DNA of 64,000 bases, taken from the NCBI GenBank assembly GCA_964057225.1, contig OZ059898.1:16655267-16719266 (forward strand). The letters run 5' to 3'. Positions within the stretch are counted from its first letter, which is position 1. Every line of letters begins with the position of its first letter. The position numbers were made by a program, and so were the translations under genes. Source of the stretch: Auanema rhodensis (taxonomy: Eukaryota > Nematoda > Chromadorea > Rhabditida > Rhabditidae). Under the pieces are notes generated by a model. It made no database searches. It saw nothing but the letters and a program-made list of their open reading frames with translations, and was not told the origin of the DNA. This document shows positions 41,887-52,727 of the stretch, piece after piece.

Positions 41887-44800
41887 AATTTTGAAAACCG
41901 CATCTCTTTATCTTTCACGTGAAGCGAGTTACATACCAAGTGCACATCACGTGTACATTTAATTAGCATAAATTAAAGTTCACGTAAATTTCAAAGTCAT
42001 GGTTACCATGAACCAATATCAATAAAAATTTGTTTTTAGACTAGGATGGACATGGGGAATCTAATTTTGAAAACCGCATCTCTTTATCTTTCACGTGAAG
42101 CGAGTTACATACCAAGTGCACATCACGTGTACATTTAATTAGCATAAATTAAAGTTCACGTAAATTTAAAAGTCATGGTTACCATGAACCAATATCAATA
42201 AAAATTTGTTTTTAGACTAATATGGACATGGGGAATCTAATTTTGAAAACCGCATCTCTTTATCTTTCACGTGAAGCGAGTTACATACCAAGTGCACATC
42301 ACGTGTACATTTAATTAGCATAAATTAAAGTTCACGTAAATTTAAAAGTCATGGTTACCATGAACCAATATCAATAAAAATTTGTTTTTAAACTAATATG
42401 GACATGGGGAATCTAATTTTGAAAACCGCATCTCTTTATCTTTCACGTGAAGCGAGTTACATACCAAGTGCACATCACGTGTACATTTAATTAGCATAAA
42501 TTAAAGTTCACGTAAATTTCAAAGTCATGGTTACCATGAACCAATATCAATAAAAATTTGTTTTTAGACTAATATGGACATGGGGAATCTAATTTTGAAA
42601 ACCGCATCTCTTTATCTTTCACGTGAAGCGAGTTACATACCAAGTGCACATCAAGTGTACATTTAATTAGCATAAATTAAAGTTCACGTAAATTTCAAAG
42701 TCATGTTTACCATGAACCAATATCAATAAAAATTTGTTTTTAGACTAGGATGGACATGGGGAATCTAATTTTGAAAACCGCATCTCTTTATCTTTCACGT
42801 GAAGCGAGTTACATACCAAGTGCACATCACGTGTACATTTAATTAGCATAAATTAAAGTTCACGTAAATTTCAAAGTCATGGTTACCATGCACCAATATC
42901 AATAAAAATTTGTTTTTAGACTAATATGGACATGGGGAATCTAATTTTGAAAACCGCATCTCTTTATCTTTCACGTGAAGCGAGTTACATACCAAGTGCA
43001 CATCACGTGTACATTTAATTAGCATAAATTAAAGTTCACGTAAATTTCAAAGTCATGGTTACCATGAACCAATATCAATAAAAATTTGTTTTTAAACTAA
43101 TATGGACATGGGGAATCTAATTTTGAAAACCGCATCTCTTTATCTTTCACGTGAAGCGAGTTACATACCAAGTGCACATCACGTGTACATTTAATTAGCA
43201 TAAATTAAAGTTCACGTAAATTTCAAAGTCATGGTTACCATGAACCAATATCAATAAAAATTTGTTTTTAAACTAATATGGACATGGGGAATCTAATTTT
43301 GAAAACCGCATCTCTTTATCTTTCACGTGAAGCGAGTTACATACCAAGTGCACATCACGTGTACATTTAATTAGCATAAATTAAAGTTCACGTAAATTTC
43401 AAAGTCATGGTTACCATGAACCAATATCAATAAAAATTTGTTTTTAGACTAATATGGACATGGGGAATCTAATTTTGAAAACCGCATCTCTTTATCTTTC
43501 ACGTGAAGCGAGTTACATACCAAGTGCACATCACGTGTACATTTAATTAGCATAAATTAAAGTTCACGTAAATTTCAAAGTCATGGTTACCATGAACCAA
43601 TATCAATAAAAATTTGTTTTTAGACTAGGATGGACATGGGGAATCTAATTTTGAAAACCGCATCTCTTTATCTTTCACGTGAAGCGAGTTACATACCAAG
43701 TGCACATCACGTGTACATTTAATTAGCATAAATTAAAGTTCACGTAAATTTCAAAGTCATGGTTACCATGAACCAATATCAATAAAAATTTGTTTTTAGA
43801 CTAATATGGACATGGGGAATCTAATTATGAAAACCGCATCTCTTTATCTTTCACGTGAAGCGAGTTACATACCAAGTGCACATCACGTGTACATTTAATT
43901 AGCATAAATTAAAGTTCACGTAAATTTCAAAGTCATGTTTACCATGAACCAATATCAATAAAAATTTGTTTTTAGACTAGGATGGACATGGGGAATCTAA
44001 TTTTGAAAACCGCATCTCTTTATCTTTCACGTGAAGCGAGTTACATACCAAGTGCACATCACGTGTACATTTAATTAGCATAAATTAAAGTTCACGTAAA
44101 TTTCAAAGTCATGGTTACCATGCACCAATATCAATAAAAATTTGTTTTTAGACTAATATGGACATGGGGAATCTAATTTTGAAAACCGCATCTCTTTATC
44201 TTTCACGTGAAGCGAGTTACATACCAAGTGCACATCACGTGTACATTTAATTAGCATAAATTAAAGTTCACGTAAATTTCAAAGTCATGGTTACCATGAA
44301 CCAATATCAATAAAAATTTGTTTTTAAACTAATATGGACATGGGGAATCTAATTTTGAAAACCGCATCTCTTTATCTTTCACGTGAAGCGAGTTACATAC
44401 CAAGTGCACATCACGTGTACATTTAATTAGCATAAATTAAAGTTCACGTAAATTTCAAAGTCATGGTTACCATGAACCAATATCAATAAAAATTTGTTTT
44501 TAGACTAATATGGACATGGGGAATCTAATTTTGGAAACCGCATCTCTTTATCTTTCACGTGAAGCGAGTTACATACCAAGTGCACATCACGTGTACATTT
44601 AATTAGCATAAATTAAAGTTCACGTAAATTTCAAAGTCATGGTTACCATGAACTAATATCAACAAAAATTTGTTTTGAGACTAATATGGACATGGGGAAT
44701 CTAATTTTGAAAACCGTATCTCTTTATCTTTCACGTGAAGCGAGTTACATACCAAGTGCACATCACGTGTACATTTAATTAGCATAAATTAAAGTTCACG

Positions 44801-47800
44801 TAAATTTCAAAGACATGGTTACCATGAACCAATATCAATAAAAATTTGTTTTTAGACTAATATGGACATGGGGAATCTAATTTTGAAAACCATATCTCTT
44901 TATCTTTCACGTGAAGCAAGTTACATACCAAGTACACATCACGTGTACATTTAATTAGCATAAATTAAAGTTCACGTAAATTTCAAAGTCATGGTTACCA
45001 TGCACCAATATCAATAAAAATTTGTTTTTAGACTAATATGGACATGGGGAATCTAATTTTGAAAACCGCATCTCTTTATCTTTCACGTGAAGCGAGTTAC
45101 ATACCAAGTGCACATCACGTGTACATTTAATTAGCATAAATTAAAGTTCACGTAAATTTCAAAGTCATGGTTACCATGAACCAATATCAATAAAAATTTG
45201 TTTTTAGATTAATATGGACATGGGGAATCTAATTTTGAAAACCGCATCTCTTTATCTTTTACGTGAAGCGAGTTACATACCAAGTGCACATCACGTGTAC
45301 ATTTAATTAGCATAAATTAAAGTTCACGTAAATTTCAAAGTCATGGTTACCATGAACCAATATCAATAAAAATTTGTTTTTAGACTAATATGGACATGGG
45401 GAATCTAATTTTGAAAACCGCATCTCTTTATCTCTCACGTGAAGCGAGTTAGATACCGAGTGCACATCACGTGTACATTTAATTAGCATAAATTAAAGTT
45501 CACGTAAATTTCAAAGTCATGGTTACCATGAACCAATATCAATAAAAATTTGTTTTTAGACTAATATGGACATGGGGAATCTAATTTTGAAAACCGCATC
45601 TCTTTATCTTTTACGTGAAGCGAGTTACATACCAAGTGCACATCACGTTTACATTTAATTAGCATAAATTAAAGTTCACGTAAATTTCAAAGTCATGGTT
45701 ACCATGAACCAATATCAATAAAAATTTGTTTTTAGACTAATATGGACATGGGGAATCTAATTTTGAAAACCGCATCTCTTGATCTTTCACGTGAAGCGAG
45801 TTACATACCAAGTGCACATCACGTGTACATTTAATTAGCATAAATTAAAGTTCACGTAAATTTCAAAGTCATGGTTACCATGAACCAATATCAACAAAAA
45901 TTTGTTTTGAGACTAATATGGACATGGGGAATCTAATTTTGAAAACCGCATCTCTTTATCTTTCACGTGAAGCGAATTACATACCAAGTGCACATCACGT
46001 TTACATTTAATTAGCATAAATTAAAGTTCACGTAAATTTCAAAGTCATGGTTACCATGAACCAATATCAATAAAAATTTGTTTTTAGACTAATATGGACA
46101 TGGGGAATCTAATTTTGAAAACCGCATCTCTTTATCTTTCACGTGAAGCGAGTTACATACCAAGTGCACATCACGTTTACATTTAATTAGCATAAATTAA
46201 AGTTCACGTAAATTTCAAAGTCATGGTTACCATGAACCAATATCAATAAAAATTTGTTTTTAGACTAATATGGACATGGGGAATCTAATTTTGAAAACCG
46301 CATCTCTTGATCTTTCACGTGAAGCGAGTTACATACCAAGTGCACATCACGTGTACATTTAATTAGCATAAATTAAAGTTCACGTAAATTTCAAAGTCAT
46401 GGTTACCATGAACAAATATCAATAAAAATTTGTTTTTAGACTAATATGGACATGGAGAATCTAATTTTGAAAACCGCATCTCTTTATCTTTCACGTGAAG
46501 CGAGTTACATACCAAGTGCACATCACGTGTACATTTAATTAGCATAAATTAAAGTTCACGTAAATTTCAAAGTCATGGTTACCATGAACCAATATCAATA
46601 AAAATTTGTTTTTAGACTAATATGGACATGGGGAATCTAATTTTGAAAACCGCATCTCTTTATCTTTCACGTGAAGCGAGTTACATACCAAGTGCACATC
46701 ACGTGTACATTTAATTAGCATAAATTAAAGTTCACGTAAATTTCAAAGACATGGTTACCATGAACCAATATCAATAAAAATTTGTTTTTAGACTAATATG
46801 GACATGGGGAATCTAATTTTGAAAACCGTATCTCTTTATCTTTCACGTGAAGCGAGTTACATACCAAGTACACATCACGTGTACATTTAATTAGCATAAA
46901 TTAAAGTTCACGTAAATTTCAAAGTCATGGTTACCATGCACCAATATCAATAAAAATTTGTTTTTAGACAAATATGGACATGGGGAATCTAATTTTGAAA
47001 ACCGCATCTCTTTATCTTTCACGTGAAGCGAGTTACATACCAAGTGCACATCACGTGTACATTTAATTAGCATAAATTAAAGTTCACGTAAATTTCAAAG
47101 TCATGGTTACCATGAACCAATATCAATAAAAATTTGTTTTTAGACTAATATGGACATGGGGAATCTAATTTTGAAAACCGCATCTCTTTATCTTTCACGT
47201 GAAGCGAGTTACATACCAAGTGCACATCACGTGTACATTTAATTAGCATAAATTAAAGTTCACGTAAATTTCAAAGTCATGGTTACCATGAACTAATATC
47301 AACAAAAATTTGTTTTGAGACTAATATGGACATGGGGAATCTAATTTTGAAAACCGCATCTCTTTATCTTTCACGTGAAGCGAGTTACATACCAAGTGCA
47401 CATCACGTTTACATTTAATTAGCATAAATTAAAGTTCACGTAAATTTCAAAGTCATGGTTACCATGCACCAATATCAATAAAAATTTGTTTTTAGACTAA
47501 TATGGACATGGAGAATCTAATTTTGAAAACCGCATCTCTTTATCTCTCACGTGAAGCGAGTTACATACCAAGTACACATCACGTGTACATTTAATTAGCA
47601 TAAATTAAAGTTCACGTAAATTTCAAAGTCATGGTTACCATGAACCAATATCAACAAAAATTTGTTTTGAGACTAATATGGACATGGGGAATCTAATTTT
47701 AAAAACCGCATCTCTTTATCTTTCACGTGAAGCGAGTTACATACCAAGTGCACATCACGTGTACATTTAATTAGCATAAATTAAAGTTCACGTAAATTTC

Positions 47801-48046
47801 AAAGTCATGGTTACCATGAACCAATATCAATAAAAATTTGTTTTTAGACTAATATGGACATGGGGAATCTAATTTTGAAAACCGCATCTCTTTATCTCTC
47901 ACGTGAAGCGAGTTACATACCAAGTGCACATCACGTGTACATTTAATTAGCATAAATTAAAGTTCACGTAAATTTCAAAGTCATGGTTCCCATGAACCAA
48001 TATCAATAAAAATTTGTTTTTAGACTAATATGGACATGGGGAATCT
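41887..48046. repeat. G/H/K then S/T-type units with many private changes
   Basis: Units m239-m273. At 41.9-44.2 kb, H, G, K and GCACC units predominate. From about 44.5 to 47.9 kb the units resemble S/T and CCGTATC types but carry many unshared substitutions: TTGGAAACC, GAACTAATATC, CCATATC, GAAGCAAG, TCTCTCACG, GTTAGATACCGAG, GAACAAATATC, GGAGAATC, GACAAATATGG, TTTTAAAAACC and GGTTCCCATG. The 176-bp phase stays exact. Confidence 0.75.
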
Positions 48047-49454
48047 AATTTTGAAAACCGCATCTCTTTATCTTTCACGTGAAGCGAGTTACATACCAAG
48101 TGCACATCACGTGTACATTTAATTAGCATAAATTAAAGTTCACGTAAATTTCAAAGTCATGGTTACCATGAACCAATATCAATAAAAATTTGTTTTTAGA
48201 CTAGAATGGACATGGGGAATCTAATTTTGAAAACCGCATCTCTTTATCTTTCACGTGAAGCGAGTTACATACCAAGTGCACATCACGTGTACATTTAATT
48301 AGCATAAATTAAAGTTCACGTAAATTTCAAAGTCATGTTTACCATGAACCAATATCAATAAAAATTTGTTTTTAGACTAGGATGGACATGGGGAATCTAA
48401 TTTTGAAAACCGCATCTCTTTATCTTTCACGTGAAGCGAGTTACATACCAAGTGCACATCACGTGTACATTTAATTAGCATAAATTAAAGTTCACGTAAA
48501 TTTCAAAGTCATGGTTACCATGCACCAATATCAATAAAAATTTGTTTTTAGACTAATATGGACATGGGGAATCTAATTTTGAAAACCGCATCTCTTTATC
48601 TTTCACGTGAAGCGAGTTACATACCAAGTGCACATCACGTGTACATTTAATTAGCATAAATTAAAGTTCACGTAAATTTCAAAGTCATGGTTACCATGAA
48701 CCAATATCAATAAGAATTTGTTTTTAAACTAATATGGACATGGGGAATCTAATTTTGAAAACCGCATCTCTTTATCTTTCACGTGAAGCGAGTTACACAC
48801 CAAGTGCACATCACGTGTACATTTAATTAGCATAAATTAAAGTTCACGTAAATTTCAAAGTCATGGTTACCATGAACCAATATCAATAAAAATTTGTTTT
48901 TAGACTAGGATGGACATGGGGAATCTAATTTTGAAAACCGCATCTCTTTATCTTTCACGTGAAGCGAGTTACATACCAAGTGCACATCACGTGTACATTT
49001 AATTAGCATAAATTAAAGTTCACGTAAATTTCAAAGTCATGGTTACCATGAACCAATATCAATAAAAATTTGTTTTTAGACTAGAATGGACATGGGGAAT
49101 CTAATTTTGAAAACCGCATCTCTTTATCTTTCACGTGAAGCGAGTTACATACCAAGTGCACATCACGTGTACATTTAATTAGCATAAATTAAAGTTCACG
49201 TAAATTTCAAAGTCATGTTTACCATGAACCAATATCAATAAAAATTTGTTTTTAGACTAGGATGGACATGGGGAATCTAATTTTGAAAACCGCATCTCTT
49301 TATCTTTCACGTGAAGCGAGTTACATACCAAGTGCACATCACGTGTACATTTAATTAGCATAAATTAAAGTTCACGTAAATTTCAAAGTCATGGTTACCA
49401 TGCACCAATATCAATAAAAATTTGTTTTTAGACTAATATGGACATGGGGAATCT
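48047..49454. repeat. 5-unit (880 bp) partial tandem duplication
   Basis: Units m274-m276 (CTAGAATGG, H, GCACC) recur as m279-m281. The rare AGAATGG marks near 48202 and 49082 are 880 bp apart. The fourth and fifth units differ (Y and G in the first copy; GCACC and a CATGTTTACC + TTTTTAAAC hybrid in the second), so the cassette was edited afterwards. Confidence 0.75.
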
Positions 49455-51100
49455 AATTTTGAAAACCGCATCTCTTTATCTTTCACGTGAAGCGAGTTAC
49501 ATACCAAGTGCACATCACGTGTACATTTAATTAGCATAAATTAAAGTTCACGTAAATTTCAAAGTCATGGTTACCATGCACCAATATCAATAAAAATTTG
49601 TTTTTAGACTAATATGGACATGGGGAATCTAATTTTGAAAACCGCATCTCTTTATCTTTCACGTGAAGCGAGTTACATACCAAGTGCACATCACGTGTAC
49701 ATTTAATTAGCATAAATTAAAGTTCACGTAAATTTCAAAGTCATGTTTACCATGAACCAATATCAATAAAAATTTGTTTTTAAACTAATATGGACATGGG
49801 GAATCTAATTTTGAAAACCGCATCTCTTTATCTTTCACGTGAAGCGAGTTACATACCAAGTGCACATCACGTGTACATTTAATTAGCATAAATTAAAGTT
49901 CACGTAAATTTCAAAGTCATGGTTACCATGAACCAATATCAATAAAAATTTGTTTTTAGACTAATATGGACATGGGGAATCTAATTTTGAAAACCGCATC
50001 TCTTTATCTTTCACGTGAAGCGAGTTACATACCAAGTGCACATCACGTGTACATTTAATTAGCATAAATTAAAGTTCACGTAAATTTCAAAGTCATGGTT
50101 ACCATGAACCAATATCAATAAAAATTTGTTTTTAGACTAATATGGACATGGGGAATCTAATTTTGAAAACCGCATCTCTTTATCTTTCACGTGAAGCGAG
50201 TTACATACCAAGTGCACATCACGTGTACATTTAATTAGCATAAATTAAAGTTCACGTAAATTTCAAAGTCATGTTTACCATGAACCAATATCAATAAAAA
50301 TTTGTTTTTAGACTAGGATGGACATGGGGAATCTAATTTTGAAAACCGCATCTCTTTATCTTTCACGTGAAGCGAGTTACATACCAAGTGCACATCACGT
50401 GTACATTTAATCAGCATAAATTAAAGTTCACGTAAATTTCAAAGTCATGGTTACCATGCACCAATATCAATAAAAATTTGTTTTTAGACTAATATGGACA
50501 TGGGGAATCTAATTTTGAAAACCGCATCTCTTTATCTTTCACGTGAAGCGAGTTACATACCAAGTGCACATCACGTGTACATTTAATTAGCATAAATTAA
50601 AGTTCACGTAAATTTCAAAGTCATGGTTACCATGAACCAATATCAATAAAAATTTGTTTTTAAACTAATATGGACATGGGGAATCTAATTTTGAAAACCG
50701 CATCTCTTTATCTTTCACGTGAAGCGAGTTACATACCAAGTGCACATCACGTGTACATTTAATTAGCATAAATTAAAGTTCACGTAAATTTCAAAGTCAT
50801 GGTTACCATGAACCAATATCAATAAAAATTTGTTTTTAGACTAATATGGACATGGGGAATCTAATTTTGAAAACCGCATCTCTTTATCTTTCACGTGAAG
50901 CGAGTTACATACCAAGTGCACATCACGTGTACATTTAATTAGCATAAATTAAAGTTCACGTAAATTTCAAAGTCATGGTTACCATGAACCAATATCAATA
51001 AAAATTTGTTTTTAGACTAATATGGACATGGGGAATCTAATTTTGAAAACCGCATCTCTTTATCTTTCACGTGAAGCGAGTTACATACCAAGTGCACATC

Positions 51101-51104
51101 ACGT
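51101..51104. repeat. Target-site duplication ACGT, left
   Basis: Unit offsets 63-66 in the interrupted unit, within the second E-box CACGTG. The same four bases follow the insert at 52724. The arithmetic (66 + 114 = 180 = 176 + 4) supports a 4-bp duplication over a coincidence. Confidence 0.75.
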
Positions 51105-51989
51105 CATGTTCTCTGGAGATCTGCTGTAGACAAGAAAAAACCTGTTTATGTTGCCTTTATTGACTTTTCTAAGGCTTTTGATCTCATAAATCATTCCGTT
51201 CTGTTAGCTAAATTAAAATCAATTGGCATTGACGGCTGTATTCTCACTTTTCTCAAAAACTTCATTACTAATAGATCTTTCTCTGTATTAGTTAATTACT
51301 CTCTATCCGTCACAAATTCTTTGCCCTGTGGAGTTCCACAGGGGACAGTACTGGGTCCTCTTCTTTTTTTATTTTATATAAATGATATTACATCAAATTT
51401 ACCTGATGATGTACATCCAACTCTTTATGCAGACGATCTTAAACTAAGCAGCACAAATCCGGTAAGTTTACAACTAGCTTTGAATATTCTCAAAAACTGG
51501 TGTCTATCTAACGGTATGAAAGTTAATACTTCCAAATCCAAAGTTATGATTATATCGAGTACCACTACACCAAGAACAAACACAATTTTCAAATTTGGAG
51601 ACATTTCTTTAGCTACAGTATCATCATATAAAGATCTGGGTGTGTGTACAGACTATAATCTCTCTTTTAACAGTCATATAGACAGAATTTCTAACATTGC
51701 TGCTCACAAATGTCGTGTTATTTTGCGTTGTTTTTACTCAAGATCACCAACTTTGATGTTCAAACTTTTTTGCTGCTATATCCGACCGATTTTAGAATAT
51801 GCTTCAGTTGTATGGTCTCCTCAGAATAACAAAGATAAAGCGCGCATTGAGTCTGTCCAAAAAAAGTTTTTAAACGCTATTTTTAAGAGAGCCGAAATAG
51901 CTTTGGATTACAAGAACCAGCTATTGTTTCTTGGAGCCGAGGAGCTAACGTTTAGAAGACTACTAATTGATCTCGTTTTTTTATCATAA
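51105..51989 (+). CDS. RT domain fragment, first frame (motifs A-E and thumb)
   Basis: The part of the ORF2 remnant upstream of the frameshift. It enters directly from the satellite: in-frame satellite codons extend back to a TGA at 51072-51074. The 5' edge therefore has no start and the fragment is probably not translated. Residues 14-26 hold motif A, 76-80 motif B, and 108-111 YADD. Residues after about 170 form the thumb. The last codons before TAA come from the T7 run, and the expected continuation is one frame away. A shorter reading beginning at the TTG at 51321 is not a real start, because that codon is an internal Leu just before the conserved GVPQG. Confidence 0.85.
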   Translation, partial: HVLWRSAVDKKKPVYVAFIDFSKAFDLINHSVLLAKLKSIGIDGCILTFLKNFITNRSFSVLVNYSLSVTNSLPCGVPQGTVLGPLLFLFYINDITSNLPDDVHPTLYADDLKLSSTNPVSLQLALNILKNWCLSNGMKVNTSKSKVMIISSTTTPRTNTIFKFGDISLATVSSYKDLGVCTDYNLSFNSHIDRISNIAAHKCRVILRCFYSRSPTLMFKLFCCYIRPILEYASVVWSPQNNKDKARIESVQKKFLNAIFKRAEIALDYKNQLLFLGAEELTFRRLLIDLVFLS

Positions 51990-52230
51990 TCAGATTACTA
52001 AAAATGTTCCAGAAAACAACCTTAACTTTTTTACTACCAAGCACTATGCTCATTCACTACGTAGACATCTATGGAATGTTGAATACCCTGATCTTTGGAA
52101 GAGCGAAACAAGAACTGGAATAGAATACAGAGCTATTCAAATCTGGAACACACTCCCTGAAAACATCGTTCAACTAAGAAACACTTCCAGCTTCAGAAAA
52201 CATCTTTCTATTAATCTTAACAATATTTAA
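51967..52230 (+). CDS. ORF2 C-terminal fragment, second frame
   Basis: The continuation of the same protein after the shift, overlapping the first frame by 23 bp. It reads through a basic, aromatic-rich stretch with SLRRHLWNVEYPDLWKSETR and RAIQIWNTLPENI, then SSFRKHL near the end. This pattern matches the C-terminal domain common in CR1/Jockey-like ORF2 proteins, where an R..WN.LP.. motif precedes an F...L end. The open frame begins upstream with no ATG of its own, so it is not a separate gene. Confidence 0.82.
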   Translation: MISFFYHNQITKNVPENNLNFFTTKHYAHSLRRHLWNVEYPDLWKSETRTGIEYRAIQIWNTLPENIVQLRNTSSFRKHLSINLNNI

Positions 52231-52723
52231 CCTTTCTCTGTTATTGTAACTTGAAATCTTGTTTATGTATATTCTTCTATTTACAAGCATTTAAGCCTCA
52301 AGCTATGTTAAAGTTAGACAGTTCCCTAGTTTACCTCTGAGACCTGTTACTACGCATTTTATCCTATAGACATTAGTCATACGGATAGAGCGATAGTTAC
52401 CTCTTGCTGTCAGAACGGGCTTGACTCACATCAAGAGTTCCACCGTACCTGTCAGAATACTATAGAGGTCAGTGATCTACACTGAACAAATCAACTCTTC
52501 TTTATCAAACTAGAACTGATTCGAAACTTTAACAAACAAGTAGTGCTGCTCACTATCATTGTAAAAGAGAATATGCTGAACCTGTTTCGTGTACATATAT
52601 TTTTTAGTCAATTATTACAAGTATGTTTGTATTGTAAGGTTCTTTTGAATATCTGCAATTTTCCCGATTTATTAACCTTGTTTTCCGATTATAACCTGTG
52701 ATTCGAACAATAAACCCGTTCAA
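52231..52723 (+). other. 3' UTR of the retrotransposon
   Basis: 493 bp between the ORF2 stop and the satellite, with no coding potential seen. It contains one small hairpin, CTTGA at 52420-52424 and TCAAG at 52431-52435, around a 6-nt loop. LINE 3' UTRs often carry a stem-loop read by their own RT, so this one is worth noting, though a 5-bp stem is weak. The end is CCCGTTCAA with no poly(A) or clear microsatellite tail. Confidence 0.8.
52709..52714 (+). promoter_or_regulatory. Polyadenylation signal AATAAA
   Basis: The canonical hexamer lies 9 bp before the 3' edge of the insert. The spacing is somewhat shorter than the usual 10-30 nt to cleavage, but the position at the very end of a LINE 3' UTR supports it as the element's own signal. 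Confidence 0.6.
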
Positions 52724-52727
52724 ACGT
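52724..52727. repeat. Target-site duplication ACGT, right
   Basis: First four bases of the resumed satellite, repeating offsets 63-66 of the same unit. The base before it is A (from CCCGTTCAA) where the left copy has C, so the duplication cannot be extended to five. Confidence 0.75.

Larger units (their letters stand above)
1..51104. repeat. 176-bp satellite array, left part (290 full units + 66 bp)
   Basis: Head-to-tail tandem repeat of a 176-bp unit, all in one orientation. Taking the unit to begin at AATTTTGAAAACC, units start at 1, 176, 352, 528 and so on. From 4751 to 50159 the phase is exactly 258 x 176, so there is no net indel over 45 kb. The consensus is about 32% GC. Most units differ from it at only a few positions, and most of those differences recur at many places, so they are shared lineage variants rather than fresh mutations. 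No open reading frame, tRNA, rRNA or other transcription unit is visible. A 176-bp unit is in the size range of many animal and plant centromeric or pericentromeric satellites. That role is an inference. The last, 66-bp partial unit is cut by the retrotransposon at unit offset 66. Confidence 0.98.
51105..52230 (+). pseudogene. Reverse transcriptase C-terminal remnant of LINE ORF2 (truncated, frameshifted)
   Basis: Copies the element's RNA into DNA at the target nick in intact relatives; dead here. The reading frame is open from the insertion edge at 51105 to a TAA at 51987-51989, giving 294 codons. It shows RT motif A (IDFSKAFD, catalytic Asp at 51162-51164), motif B (GVPQG, 51330-51344), LGPLLF, motif C (YADD, 51426-51437, residues about 108-111), KSKVM, the YKDLGV primer-grip-like motif, and the thumb-region IRPILEYASVVWSP. 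A shift at a run of seven T (51976-51982) moves the continuation to the next frame, ending with TAA at 52228-52230. That second part holds RAIQIWNTLPENI, the usual LINE C-terminal block. Full-length ORF2 is about 900-1,000 residues, so roughly 60% is missing. No start codon belongs to this fragment: the first in-frame ATG is internal. Both catalytic motifs remain intact, so decay is limited. Confidence 0.92.
51105..52723 (+). mobile_element. 5'-truncated non-LTR (LINE-type) retrotransposon insertion
   Basis: 1,619 bp of unrelated, moderately AT-rich sequence interrupts satellite unit m291. It encodes the C-terminal part of a non-LTR retrotransposon ORF2, starting just before RT motif A, followed by about 490 bp of 3' UTR with an AATAAA signal. 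The endonuclease, N-terminal RT motifs, ORF1 and 5' UTR are absent. Truncation of the 5' end is typical of incomplete target-primed reverse transcription. The insert is flanked by ACGT on both sides and there is no poly(A) tail. The RT thumb region and the C-terminal domain with its WNTLPE motif resemble the CR1/Jockey group. That placement is from memory of the family and is tentative. The element lies on the plus strand relative to the satellite as given. Confidence 0.93.

Noticed and set aside
1-51104. CRISPR-like array
   Set aside because: The repeats are 176 bp, directly contiguous and without unique spacers, and the window contains a eukaryotic retrotransposon.
51321-51323. Possible start codon (TTG) for the RT open frame
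   Set aside because: It encodes an internal Leu directly before the conserved GVPQG motif, and the frame with RT motif A is open upstream to the insertion edge.
51967-52230. Second open frame as an independent small gene
   Set aside because: Its sequence is the C-terminal block of the same ORF2 protein, displaced by the T7 frameshift, and it has no ATG of its own at the start.
52361-52480. tRNA-like or structured RNA gene in the 3' UTR region
   Set aside because: Only short, weak inverted segments are visible (a 5-bp stem at 52420-52435). No cloverleaf or A/B box pattern could be fitted.
51105-52723. LTR retrotransposon or retrovirus-like element
   Set aside because: No terminal repeats, protease, RNase H or integrase were seen. 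The YADD context and the C-terminal WNTLPE block are of the non-LTR type, and the insert is flanked only by a 4-bp duplication.
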